NCBI RefSeq assembly: GCF_002760615.1
Contig: NZ_AWWI01000042.1
Span: 52,624-116,623, forward strand
Reading direction: 5' to 3'
Source of the DNA: Puniceibacterium antarcticum
GTDB lineage: Bacteria > Pseudomonadota > Alphaproteobacteria > Rhodobacterales > Rhodobacteraceae
DNA: 64,000 nt
Shown here: positions 17,644 through 25,551 of the stretch, in pieces
How the letters are laid out: the number at the start of each line of letters is the position of its first letter
Position numbering within the stretch: position 1 is the stretch's first letter
Position numbers and translations under genes: made by a program
Notes under the pieces: model-generated
The model's input: only the letters and a program-made list of their open reading frames with translations
The model's database searches: none
Told to the model about the DNA's origin: nothing

Positions 17644-18507
17644 ATGAATGTTGCCGCGCCACAGTCGACCGTTCTGCGCATGACCTACAACACCTATCTT
17701 CTGTTGTTCTTTGTCTATCTCGCCGCGCCGCTGGTGGCCGCGGGGGTCTTTGCCTTTAACGATTCCACCTTTTCAGCTTTGCCTTGGAAGGGTTTCACGC
17801 TGGATTGGTTCTTTGGCAGCACCGACCCGAAGGTTGGCATGTTCAACGACCGCCGACTTTTGCGCGGCATGACGAATTCGCTCTATATCGGGATAATCGT
17901 GTCGGCGATGGCGGTGATCGTCGGCACCTGCAACGCCTTTCTGTTCGAACGAAAGCAGTTTCCGTTCAAGAACGTGCTGTATATCCTGATGATCATTCCG
18001 CTGGTCATTCCCGGTGTGATCCTTGGCATCTCAATTCTCGTCTTTGCCAGCATGATCGCGAATGGCGCCGAAACCAGTCTGAACCTTGACCTTGCGTTCC
18101 TGCGGCCCGGCATGTTTCTTGTCATCCTCGGTCAGTTTTCTTTCCTCACAACCATCACTTCTCTGGTGATTGCCGCAAGGTTGCGCAAGTTCGACATCTC
18201 TCTCGAAGAGGCCGCGCTGAACCTTGGCGCATCGCGTGGCCGGGTTCTGGCAACAGTCACGCTTCCCTTTCTCGCCCCTGCCTTGTTCTCGGCATTTGTT
18301 GTCGGCTTTCTCATCTCGTTCGAAAATTTCAACACGACGCTGATGCTTGTCGGATCCGATGCACCGCTGACGATCACCATGTACGACCGTATGGTCAAGG
18401 TCGGCTCGACTCCTGTGCTGAACGCTGTTTCCGTCTTCCTGATGGTCGGATCCGGTTTATTGGCGGTTCTGAGCGTCCTCGCGCAACGCAACCGCACCGG
18501 CGAATAA
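17644..18507 (+). CDS. ABC transporter permease (PotC-like)
   Basis: A 287-residue permease and second half of the channel. The coupling loop EEAALNLGASRGRVLATVTLPFLAP is typical of the PotC side, and the long periplasmic region after helix 1 (STDPKVGMFNDRRLLRG) is usual in this family. It starts 8 bp after the PotB-like gene with AAGGAC upstream. Confidence 0.92.
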   Translation: MNVAAPQSTVLRMTYNTYLLLFFVYLAAPLVAAGVFAFNDSTFSALPWKGFTLDWFFGSTDPKVGMFNDRRLLRGMTNSLYIGIIVSAMAVIVGTCNAFLFERKQFPFKNVLYILMIIPLVIPGVILGISILVFASMIANGAETSLNLDLAFLRPGMFLVILGQFSFLTTITSLVIAARLRKFDISLEEAALNLGASRGRVLATVTLPFLAPALFSAFVVGFLISFENFNTTLMLVGSDAPLTITMYDRMVKVGSTPVLNAVSVFLMVGSGLLAVLSVLAQRNRTGE

Positions 18508-18536
18508 TGTCCGGTTCCCTATAAAAGGAGAAGCCC

Positions 18537-18944
18537 ATGCAGCGGTTTCAAATCGTCAACTCTGTCGCGGGCCTGGATTTGGGCGCAACCAACCCAAAAC
18601 CGACCTCGGTCAGCGGCAATCAGAGAGAGGCCGCAAAGGCGCTGTTCCAGTCGAACGACAAAGCGCTGAATATCGGCATCTGGGACTGCAGCCCTGGACG
18701 CTTCACTGCAGATAGGGCCGAGTCGTCGGAGACATGTTACATTCTCTCCGGCCGCGTCACCCTTCATGACAGTGATGGACGCGCGCAGGATCTCGGCGCC
18801 GGAGACATGATGACATTGCCCAAGGGATGGCGCGGAGAATGGACAATTCACGAGCAAACCAGAAAGATCTATATTCTCCACGAAGACACCGACCAATCGC
18901 CCATGATCATGCCTTTGGCTGCGCGAACAGACGGATCAGCGTAG
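18537..18944 (+). CDS. cupin-domain protein (DUF861-like)
   Basis: A 135-residue single cupin barrel. ESSETCYILSGRVTLHDSDG and LGAGDMMTLPKGWRGEWTIHE correspond to the two cupin motifs, but the usual His ligands of motif 1 are replaced by Ser/Cys/Tyr, as in the DUF861 branch. That branch includes ureidoglycine-related and amine-sensing proteins. AAAGGAG precedes the ATG. It is the last gene of the enolase/oxidase/ABC run and is likely an accessory enzyme or sensor in the same catabolic route. Confidence 0.75.
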   Translation: MQRFQIVNSVAGLDLGATNPKPTSVSGNQREAAKALFQSNDKALNIGIWDCSPGRFTADRAESSETCYILSGRVTLHDSDGRAQDLGAGDMMTLPKGWRGEWTIHEQTRKIYILHEDTDQSPMIMPLAARTDGSA

Positions 18945-18964
18945 TGTCGCAGATCTGGAAAAGG

Positions 18965-19125
18965 GTTGAGAACGGCTCGTCTCATCCGAAACGTGCACGC
19001 CACGTTCCAGCATCAGCACCTCCCCTTCGCGCAGGCTCAAGTTGAACCGGACGTAGAGCCAGACAACTGAGCAATGATCGGAGGCGGAAACCGGTGGTGC
19101 TTGTAGCTGATTTTCAATGTCTGCA
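18965..19125 (-). pseudogene. 5' remnant of an IS6-family transposase
   Basis: Read on the minus strand, ISYKHHRFPPPIIAQ appears and, after a one-base shift, continues as VWLYVRFNLSLREGEVLMLERG and then GVHVSDETSRS. This is the well-known start of IS6-family transposases. Only about 50 residues survive, with no catalytic domain. It lies between the cupin gene and the GntR regulator. Confidence 0.75.
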
Positions 19126-19199
19126 GCAGCACCACCTTCGCCCAGATCAGTGAACCGGCAGCCTCAGGCCCCTTGACGTGACAACACCAACGCCAGATT

Positions 19200-19844
19200 T
19201 CAGGTGCTGCGTCTGGCAAGAACCTGAGACAGTGTCAGAAAAGAGCTGGCAACGTGGCTTCGCATCAGCATGCGGGTTGTATCTGCGTCCCGTGCCAGGA
19301 TCGCCCGCATCAGCGCCTCGTGTTCGGCGCGTGACGTCGACAGGCGGTCAATGTCCTCGTGAAAATTTGCAGCGCGCCAGGCCAGGGCGCGCAGGTTGAG
19401 CTCGTCGAACGCGCGCGCGAGCATCGGGTTGCGCGCGCCGGTCTTGATCGCATCATGGAACCGTGCGTTGATCTGGCCATAGGCTTCGGGATCGGTGCCA
19501 CAGCTCTGCCCCTGTTCGACAATCTGCAAAAGCTGCTGGCGCTCTATCTCGGTCAGGCGCAGGGCCGCCAGTGCGGCAAGCGCGCTTTCAATCTCTCCCA
19601 CGGCTTCGAACAGTTCAGCCAGATCGCAGGCCTTCATCTGCGATACAAAATAGGCGCGCCGCGCGCCACGTTCCGCGAGATGGGACTGTTCGAGGCGGTG
19701 AAGCGCCTCGCGTACGGGCGTGCGAGAGACGCCGAACTGTTCGGCCAGCGTCTTTTCTATCAGTGGCTCGCCGGCAATCATCCGGCCTGCGACGATGCCA
19801 TCGACCAGTGTGTCGAATATTTCTTCTGCCACTCTATTGGTCAT
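19200..19844 (-). CDS. GntR-family (FCD) transcriptional regulator
   Basis: A 214-residue regulator. The winged helix is at residues about 5-70 (IFDTLVDGIVAGRMIAGEPL, then TLAEQFGVSRTPVREALHRLE), followed by an all-helical FCD ligand-binding domain with AEYQ-like motifs (AYGQINARFHDAIKTGARN; SRAEHEALMRAILARD). FCD proteins bind carboxylic or amino acids and release DNA on binding. The ATG at 19844 has GGATGGTGG just upstream; the longer frame to 20060 crosses the operator. It is divergent from the peptide ABC/ggt operon, which it most likely controls. Confidence 0.9.
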   Translation of the reverse strand: MTNRVAEEIFDTLVDGIVAGRMIAGEPLIEKTLAEQFGVSRTPVREALHRLEQSHLAERGARRAYFVSQMKACDLAELFEAVGEIESALAALAALRLTEIERQQLLQIVEQGQSCGTDPEAYGQINARFHDAIKTGARNPMLARAFDELNLRALAWRAANFHEDIDRLSTSRAEHEALMRAILARDADTTRMLMRSHVASSFLTLSQVLARRST

Positions 19845-19882
19845 CCACCATCCAATTCTGCCGAAAAATGCACCTTTGGTAT

Positions 19883-19900
19883 CAATATGTATACATATTG
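19883..19900. promoter_or_regulatory. perfect palindromic operator for the GntR regulator
   Basis: CAATATGTATACATATTG is a perfect 18-bp palindrome, 39 bp upstream of the GntR gene and 165 bp before the divergent solute-binding gene. ATGTATACAT cores are typical FCD-GntR operators. The site probably gives autoregulation together with control of the transporter operon. Confidence 0.8.
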
Positions 19901-20064
19901 GCACAGCCCGTCGTTTCCTCCAAGCCGTTAAGCGCCAGTTATCTTGCACGGGAGGGGGCAGTTCAGGCATCGCCCCGCAGAATAAGGGCAAACCGGCACG
20001 GGGGAAATGCGCCAGAGATACCGAGAGGAAAGGGGGGAGACCAATCCAACAGGGAAGCAAAAAA

Positions 20065-21672
20065 ATGACAGAGATAGATCACAAGAAGATCCTGACCGAG
20101 CGTATCTCGGCCAGACTGGGACGGCGGGCCGTGCTCAAGGGGATGGGTGCAGGGATCGTCGCGGCCACAGCTGCGGGCGGATTTCCGGCCATCGCGCGGG
20201 CGCAGCAAAGCGGACATCTCAAGATCGCATCAATCAAGGTCATCGATACACTCGATCCGCATTTCACCGGGTTTCTTTCGTCCATTCAGGTGATCAACAA
20301 CATCCACAACGGCCTGCTCAAGATCGTCTACGACGGTGAAAACCTGACCTTTGAACCGGATCTCGCAGAAACTTGGGACCTTGAGGACGACAAGACCCAC
20401 GTGTTCAAGCTGCGCGACGGTGTGAAATTCCATGACGGCACAACTTGCGATGCAGAAGCCGTAAAATTCTCGCTTCTGCGCGTCAAGGAGGGCGAGCCGA
20501 CGTCGCCCCATGCTTGGAAACTCGCCCTGCTGGACGAGATCGAAATTGTCGATCCCCTGACGGTCAAACTGCATTTCTCGCAGCCTTATGCGTTTTTGCC
20601 GGTCGCGCTGAACGGATCGACGGGCCGTGCCGGAACAATCGTGAGCCCGGCGGCTGTCGAGAAATACGGCACGGATTACGGGCGCAACCCGGTGGGAACC
20701 GGCCCGTTCAAGTTCGTCTCGTGGCGCGAAAACGACGCAATCGAGCTTGAGGCCAACACCGAGTATTTCGAACCCGACATGCCCAAGCTTGAGCGGGTCA
20801 CTTTCCTGCTGATGAACGAGGCATCGACGGCGATAGCGGCGCTGTTCTCGGGTCAGATCGACGGCATGAACGACTGCCCGATGCAACTGGTCAATCAGGT
20901 GGACGCCAACCCCAACACCACCCTCTATGGCGAGATCGAGGGGAACTACACCTTCCTTGGCATGAACTGCAAAAAGGGACCGTTCACCGACATCAACCTG
21001 CGCCGTGCGGTGGCCTGGGCCATTGACCGCGAAACCATGGTGAAACAGGCGTATTTCGGGCGTGCCCAGCAGGCCTATACCCCGATTTCCCCGCCCATGA
21101 CCGATTTCTTTGACCCCGACATCGCGACCTCGGGTCGGGGGCAGTGGTTCGATCTGGACAAGGCCCGCGAATTCCGCGCTCTGGCCGAAAATCAGGACGA
21201 GATCGAAGTCACCTACATGATGGCCGAACGTGGCCCCGTCGGCACCCGCACAGCGCAGACCATCGCGCCGATGCTGGCCCAAATCGGCATCAAGGTGAAC
21301 CTTGAGCTGGTCGAGCCCGCAACATGGCTCAAGCGCCGCAACGAAGGCGACTTTGATCTTTACGACTTTGAATGGGTGGCAGACCTTGATCCGGACGAGG
21401 CGATCTATCCCGAATTCAAATCCGATGGCGCATGGAACTTCTGCGGCTGGGTGAACACCGAATTCGACGATCTCTGTGCTCAGGCACAGGTCATTCTGGA
21501 CCCTGCAGAGCGTCGCAAACTCTATTATCAGGCCGAAGACCTGCTGATGGACGAGGCGCCGATCGGCGTCATGGCGCATATGCCGATCTACAAGGTGTTC
21601 TCGAACAAGGTTGAGGGATTTCAGTATATTCCGGCTGACCTCATGAACCTGCATACGGTCAGCAAAGTCTGA
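20065..21672 (+). CDS. peptide/oligo-type ABC transporter substrate-binding protein (SBP family 5, TAT signal)
   Basis: A 535-residue periplasmic binding protein of the DppA/OppA/GsiB type. It starts with a twin-arginine signal (GRRAVLKGMGAGIVAATAAGG) and an Ala-x-Ala cleavage site (AIARAQQ). TWDLEDDKTHVFKLRDGVKFHDGT and NPVGTGPFKFVSW are family hallmarks. The ATG at 20065 follows AGGGAAG; the longer frame from 19720 crosses the regulator gene. With a gamma-glutamyltransferase at the operon end, glutathione or gamma-glutamyl peptides are plausible ligands (inference). Confidence 0.93.
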   Translation: MTEIDHKKILTERISARLGRRAVLKGMGAGIVAATAAGGFPAIARAQQSGHLKIASIKVIDTLDPHFTGFLSSIQVINNIHNGLLKIVYDGENLTFEPDLAETWDLEDDKTHVFKLRDGVKFHDGTTCDAEAVKFSLLRVKEGEPTSPHAWKLALLDEIEIVDPLTVKLHFSQPYAFLPVALNGSTGRAGTIVSPAAVEKYGTDYGRNPVGTGPFKFVSWRENDAIELEANTEYFEPDMPKLERVTFLLMNEASTAIAALFSGQIDGMNDCPMQLVNQVDANPNTTLYGEIEGNYTFLGMNCKKGPFTDINLRRAVAWAIDRETMVKQAYFGRAQQAYTPISPPMTDFFDPDIATSGRGQWFDLDKAREFRALAENQDEIEVTYMMAERGPVGTRTAQTIAPMLAQIGIKVNLELVEPATWLKRRNEGDFDLYDFEWVADLDPDEAIYPEFKSDGAWNFCGWVNTEFDDLCAQAQVILDPAERRKLYYQAEDLLMDEAPIGVMAHMPIYKVFSNKVEGFQYIPADLMNLHTVSKV

Positions 21673-22622
21673 TGCTGATCCAGGCCCTCAAGAAACTCGG
21701 GCAGACTCTGGTCGTGCTGATGATCGTGTCGATTGCCACCTTCGGACTTCTGAAGCTGGCACCGGGCGATCCGGTTCAGATCATGCTCGGCGCGGAGTAT
21801 TCGCAAGAAACCTACGAGTCGATGACCCGGGAACTGGGCCTGGATCAACCCTTTCTGGTGCAATATGCTGACTGGGCCATGAACTTTGTGCAGGGCGACT
21901 GGGGGACTTCCTATATCGCCCGCACCGATATCTTCACCTATGGCTTCAAAGAGGCGCTGCCCGTCACTCTGACGCTCGCCTTCTTCTCGCTCAGCTTTGC
22001 GATCCTGATCGGTGTGCCCCTGGGCGTGTTGTCGGCGGTTAAGAAGGACACGATATTCGATGCGGGATCAGCGGTCTTTGCGCTGACCGGCACAGCCTTT
22101 CCGTCCTTTCTGCTGGGCATCCTGCTGATCTGGTTCTTTGGCGTCAAACTGCAGCTGTTTCCGGTGATGGGCTATGTCTCGCCCTGGGAGGACCTGCGCC
22201 TCGGCATATACCACATGATCCTGCCCGGGCTGACGCTGTCGACCTATTTCATTGCCATGATCACACGCCTCACGCGTGCCACGTTGATCGAGGTGATGGA
22301 TGAACCCTATATCGCGGCGGCGCGTGCCCGCGGTGAACCGGGCTGGCGGGTGATCTGGGTGCATGGCGTGCGCAACATCGCCATGCCGCTGGTGACCATC
22401 CTCGGGCTGCAACTGGGCACGCTCATTCAGGGCACTGTTCTGACAGAGACGGTGTTCAACCTGCCAGGCATTGGTCAAATGCTGACCAGCGCCGTGCTGG
22501 GCCGCGAATATCAGGTGGTGCAGGCCGGTGTGATGATGACCGCCTTCCTGTTCATCGGGGTCAATCTGCTGGTGGATCTGTCCTATCCCATCCTTGACCC
22601 AAGACTGAGAGACCGCAAATGA
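21672..22622 (+). CDS. peptide ABC transporter permease (DppB-like)
   Basis: A 316-residue permease. The N-terminal pattern KLAPGDPVQIMLGAEYSQETYE is typical of DppB/OppB/GsiC proteins. The coupling loop is AARARGEPGWRVIWVHGVRN. Its ATG overlaps the binding-protein stop (TGATG). Confidence 0.94.
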   Translation: MLIQALKKLGQTLVVLMIVSIATFGLLKLAPGDPVQIMLGAEYSQETYESMTRELGLDQPFLVQYADWAMNFVQGDWGTSYIARTDIFTYGFKEALPVTLTLAFFSLSFAILIGVPLGVLSAVKKDTIFDAGSAVFALTGTAFPSFLLGILLIWFFGVKLQLFPVMGYVSPWEDLRLGIYHMILPGLTLSTYFIAMITRLTRATLIEVMDEPYIAAARARGEPGWRVIWVHGVRNIAMPLVTILGLQLGTLIQGTVLTETVFNLPGIGQMLTSAVLGREYQVVQAGVMMTAFLFIGVNLLVDLSYPILDPRLRDRK

Positions 22623-23521
22623 CTGCCAAGGCCGCTCCGGCGCCCGCAACCGTTCCACCTGCCGGACCCAGCGGCAATGGGGCCGCACGCGGCAAACGGT
22701 CGATGTTCCGGCGCCGCCCGTTCTTTACCGTCGCGCTGATCGTATCGCTGGCCTATATTCTCGGCGCGATCTTTGCGCCGCTGGTGGCGCCCTATGACCC
22801 GGTTGCGCAATCCATCGACGCCATGATGCAACCGCCAACGGGTGCGCATCCGCTGGGCACCGACAGCTATGGGCAGGACATCCTGTCCCGCGTCATCTTT
22901 GGCGCGCGCTATGCGCTGATCATCGGGTTCTGCTCCGTGCTGATCGGCGCGGTCGGCGGGCTGATCATCGGGCTCGCTGCAGGGCTGTCGGGGGGATGGC
23001 TCGAATGGGCGCTGATGCGGCTGATTGATTCCATTCTCGCGCTGCCTTCGCTGATCCTGGCGGTGGCGTTTATCGCGATCCTGGGGCAGGGGGTGGACAA
23101 GGTGGTGATCGCCGTCGGCCTGTCGATGATCGGTCCCTTCTCGCGCACCGTGCGCGCCGATGTGATGCAGGTCCGGGTGCAGGGCTTTGTCGAAGCGGCG
23201 CATCTGATGTCGATCCCGTATCTGCAGGTGGTCTGGCGGCATGTGTTGCCCAATGTGATCTTTCCGCTGGCGGTGCAGGTGACCATCCGCATTTCCGAAG
23301 CGATCCTTGTGTCCTCCTCACTGTCCTTCCTGGGCATAGGCGTCACACCGCCCACCCCGGATTGGGGGCTGATGATCGCAGAGGGGCGCGATTTCGTAAG
23401 CTTCGCGCCCTGGATGGCGGCGATGCCCGGCTTTGCCCTCGCTTTGCTGCTGATTGCGCTGTCGATTGTGGGCGACGGCATCCGCGAAGAATTTGATCCA
23501 AAGGGGCGCAGAGGATCATGA
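22619..23521 (+). CDS. peptide ABC transporter permease (DppC-like)
   Basis: A 300-residue permease, partner of the DppB-like subunit. It shows a proline/alanine-rich cytoplasmic start, then AYDP-type and HPLGTDSYGQDILSRVIFGAR motifs and the coupling loop VEAAHLMSIPYLQVVWRHVLPN, all standard for DppC/OppC. ATGA overlap with the upstream gene shows coupling. Confidence 0.94.
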   Translation: MTAKAAPAPATVPPAGPSGNGAARGKRSMFRRRPFFTVALIVSLAYILGAIFAPLVAPYDPVAQSIDAMMQPPTGAHPLGTDSYGQDILSRVIFGARYALIIGFCSVLIGAVGGLIIGLAAGLSGGWLEWALMRLIDSILALPSLILAVAFIAILGQGVDKVVIAVGLSMIGPFSRTVRADVMQVRVQGFVEAAHLMSIPYLQVVWRHVLPNVIFPLAVQVTIRISEAILVSSSLSFLGIGVTPPTPDWGLMIAEGRDFVSFAPWMAAMPGFALALLLIALSIVGDGIREEFDPKGRRGS

Positions 23522-24498
23522 CCATGGCGATGACAGAAACGGACACGCTGCTGACAGTGTCGGACCTGACGCTTTATCGCGGGTCGGCCAAGATCCTTGA
23601 CCATGTGAACCTGTCGCTGGCGCGGGGCGAAACCCTTGCGCTGGTCGGGGAAAGTGGTGCCGGAAAATCCACCATCGCCATGGCGCTGATGCAGCTTCTG
23701 GATGGCGCACGGATCGAAGGGCGGGCTGATCTTGCCGGGGCGGGCGATCTGTTCTCGCTCTCGTCGCGCCAGATGGTCAGGCTGCGGGGCAAGCGGTTGT
23801 CGATGATCTTTCAGGATGCGGGCGCCGCGCTGAACCCGGCTTATACCGTGGGACGCCAGCTGATCACCACCCTGCGCCGCAACCTTGGCCTCACCCGTCC
23901 CGAGGCATACCGCCGCGCGGTTGATCTCTTCGCGCAGGTCGGCATCAACGATGCCGAAGCGCGCCTGTCGGCCTTTCCGCATCAGCTGTCGGGTGGCATG
24001 CAACAGCGTGTCATGGTCGCTATTGCCTTGGCCTGCAATCCGGACCTTCTGCTCGCGGACGAACCGACCTCGGCACTGGATGTCACGATTCAGGCCCAGA
24101 TCATCCGGCTGATCCTGTCACTGACGCGCGAACGTGGGGCCAGTTGCATTTTTGTGTTGCACGATCTGGCTTTGGCGAGCCAATCCTGCGACCGGATTGT
24201 GGTGCTTTATGCCGGGCAGGTGGTCGAATCCGGCCCCGTGGCCGAGGTGCTGAACAACCACCGCCACCCCTATACCCGCCAACTCAAAAGCTGCGTGGTC
24301 GAAATCGGGCGCGCCGATCTGGTCGCGCCCGAGGGCACGGTGCCGCCCCACGACCAGATGCCCAAAGGCTGCCGTTTTTCCACCCGATGTCCGCGCGCGC
24401 TGGCACGCTGCAGCGATGATGCGCCACCGCCGATGCCCGCCAATCCGGACCGGGGCGGCCCACATGACCATGTCTTTGCCTGCTGGAATCCCGAATGA
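23518..24498 (+). CDS. peptide ABC transporter ATP-binding protein (DppD-like)
   Basis: A 326-residue ATPase. Walker A is GESGAGKST, the signature LSGGMQQR, and Walker B LLLADEPTSALD. The C-terminal oligopeptide/dipeptide transporter extension GCRFSTRCPRALARC is present and, in this family, can bind an iron-sulfur cluster or zinc. It overlaps both neighbours by ATGA. Confidence 0.94.
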   Translation: MTMAMTETDTLLTVSDLTLYRGSAKILDHVNLSLARGETLALVGESGAGKSTIAMALMQLLDGARIEGRADLAGAGDLFSLSSRQMVRLRGKRLSMIFQDAGAALNPAYTVGRQLITTLRRNLGLTRPEAYRRAVDLFAQVGINDAEARLSAFPHQLSGGMQQRVMVAIALACNPDLLLADEPTSALDVTIQAQIIRLILSLTRERGASCIFVLHDLALASQSCDRIVVLYAGQVVESGPVAEVLNNHRHPYTRQLKSCVVEIGRADLVAPEGTVPPHDQMPKGCRFSTRCPRALARCSDDAPPPMPANPDRGGPHDHVFACWNPE

Positions 24499-25523
24499 GC
24501 TTTCTCATGTCCTCTGCCTCTGCGCCGCGCACCGAAAAGGTCCCAGCTACAGCGCCTGTTTTCGAACTGATCGAGGTCGAGAAGGTGTTTCAGGTGCGCC
24601 CGCCAAACTCTGGCCTCAGCCGCAAGACCGTGGGCCTGCGCGCCCTTGACGGCGTGCGGTTGCGGGTGGACACCGGCACCTCCATCGCCCTTGTCGGGGA
24701 AAGCGGATCGGGCAAATCAACCCTGCTGCGCGTGCTTCTGGGGCTTGATGCCCCAACCGGCGGTCGCGCGCTCTATCACGGCGCGCCGATCCGCGAGGCC
24801 CGGGCCAAAGGGCGTGATTTTGCCCGCGACGTGGCCATGGTCTATCAGGATGCACGAGGCTCACTCGATCCGCGCATGACGGTCGAGGCGCTGATTGCAG
24901 AACCCCTGCGCCACTTCAATATTGTCCAGAAGGATCAGATCAAGGCCCGCGTGGCCGAATTGCTCGACCGGGTGGGCCTGCCCACGGATGCGGGGCGGCG
25001 CTATGCCGCCGGTCTGTCGGGCGGGCAGGTGCGGCGTGTCGCCATCGCCCGCGCACTGGCGTCGGAACCCTCTGTTCTGGTGGCGGACGAGGCTGTTTCC
25101 GGCCTTGACGTCTCGACCCAGGCGCAGCTGCTCACGCTGCTGCGCGGATTGCAGCGGGATATGAACCTGACGCTGGTGTTCATCACGCACGATCTGGGCG
25201 TGGCGAGCTACCTTTGCGACGAAATTGCGATCATGTATCTGGGGCGCATCGTCGAAACCGGCCCAACCGATGTTGTGCTGAACGCCCCGGCGCATCCCTA
25301 TTCTGCGGCCCTGCGCGCCGCTGCGCCCCGGTTCTTTGAACCCATGCCAGAGCCGCTTTCGGGCGAGATTCCAAGCCCGCTGGATCTGCCGCCGGGGTGC
25401 CGGTTTTCAACCCGTTGTCCCGCAGCACAGCCCGATTGTGGCGAACGCGATCCCCAGCTTGGCAGGTTCGGCGCGCACCGCGCCGTGGCCTGTCTCCATC
25501 CCCTCACCAATCCACAGGCCTGA
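24495..25523 (+). CDS. peptide ABC transporter ATP-binding protein (DppF-like)
   Basis: A 342-residue second ATPase of the importer. Walker A is GESGSGKST, the signature LSGGQVRR, and Walker B LVADEAVSGLD with an altered DEAVS in place of DEPTS. The C-terminal PPGCRFSTRCPAAQPDC extension matches the family. It forms the heterodimer with the DppD-like subunit. Confidence 0.94.
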   Translation: MSFLMSSASAPRTEKVPATAPVFELIEVEKVFQVRPPNSGLSRKTVGLRALDGVRLRVDTGTSIALVGESGSGKSTLLRVLLGLDAPTGGRALYHGAPIREARAKGRDFARDVAMVYQDARGSLDPRMTVEALIAEPLRHFNIVQKDQIKARVAELLDRVGLPTDAGRRYAAGLSGGQVRRVAIARALASEPSVLVADEAVSGLDVSTQAQLLTLLRGLQRDMNLTLVFITHDLGVASYLCDEIAIMYLGRIVETGPTDVVLNAPAHPYSAALRAAAPRFFEPMPEPLSGEIPSPLDLPPGCRFSTRCPAAQPDCGERDPQLGRFGAHRAVACLHPLTNPQA

Positions 25524-25551
25524 CGGCCCGGCGACTTTACAGGAATACCCA

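Noticed and set aside
20230..21654. 474-residue minus-strand frame
   Set aside because: It is antisense to the peptide-binding protein gene and has no family signature.
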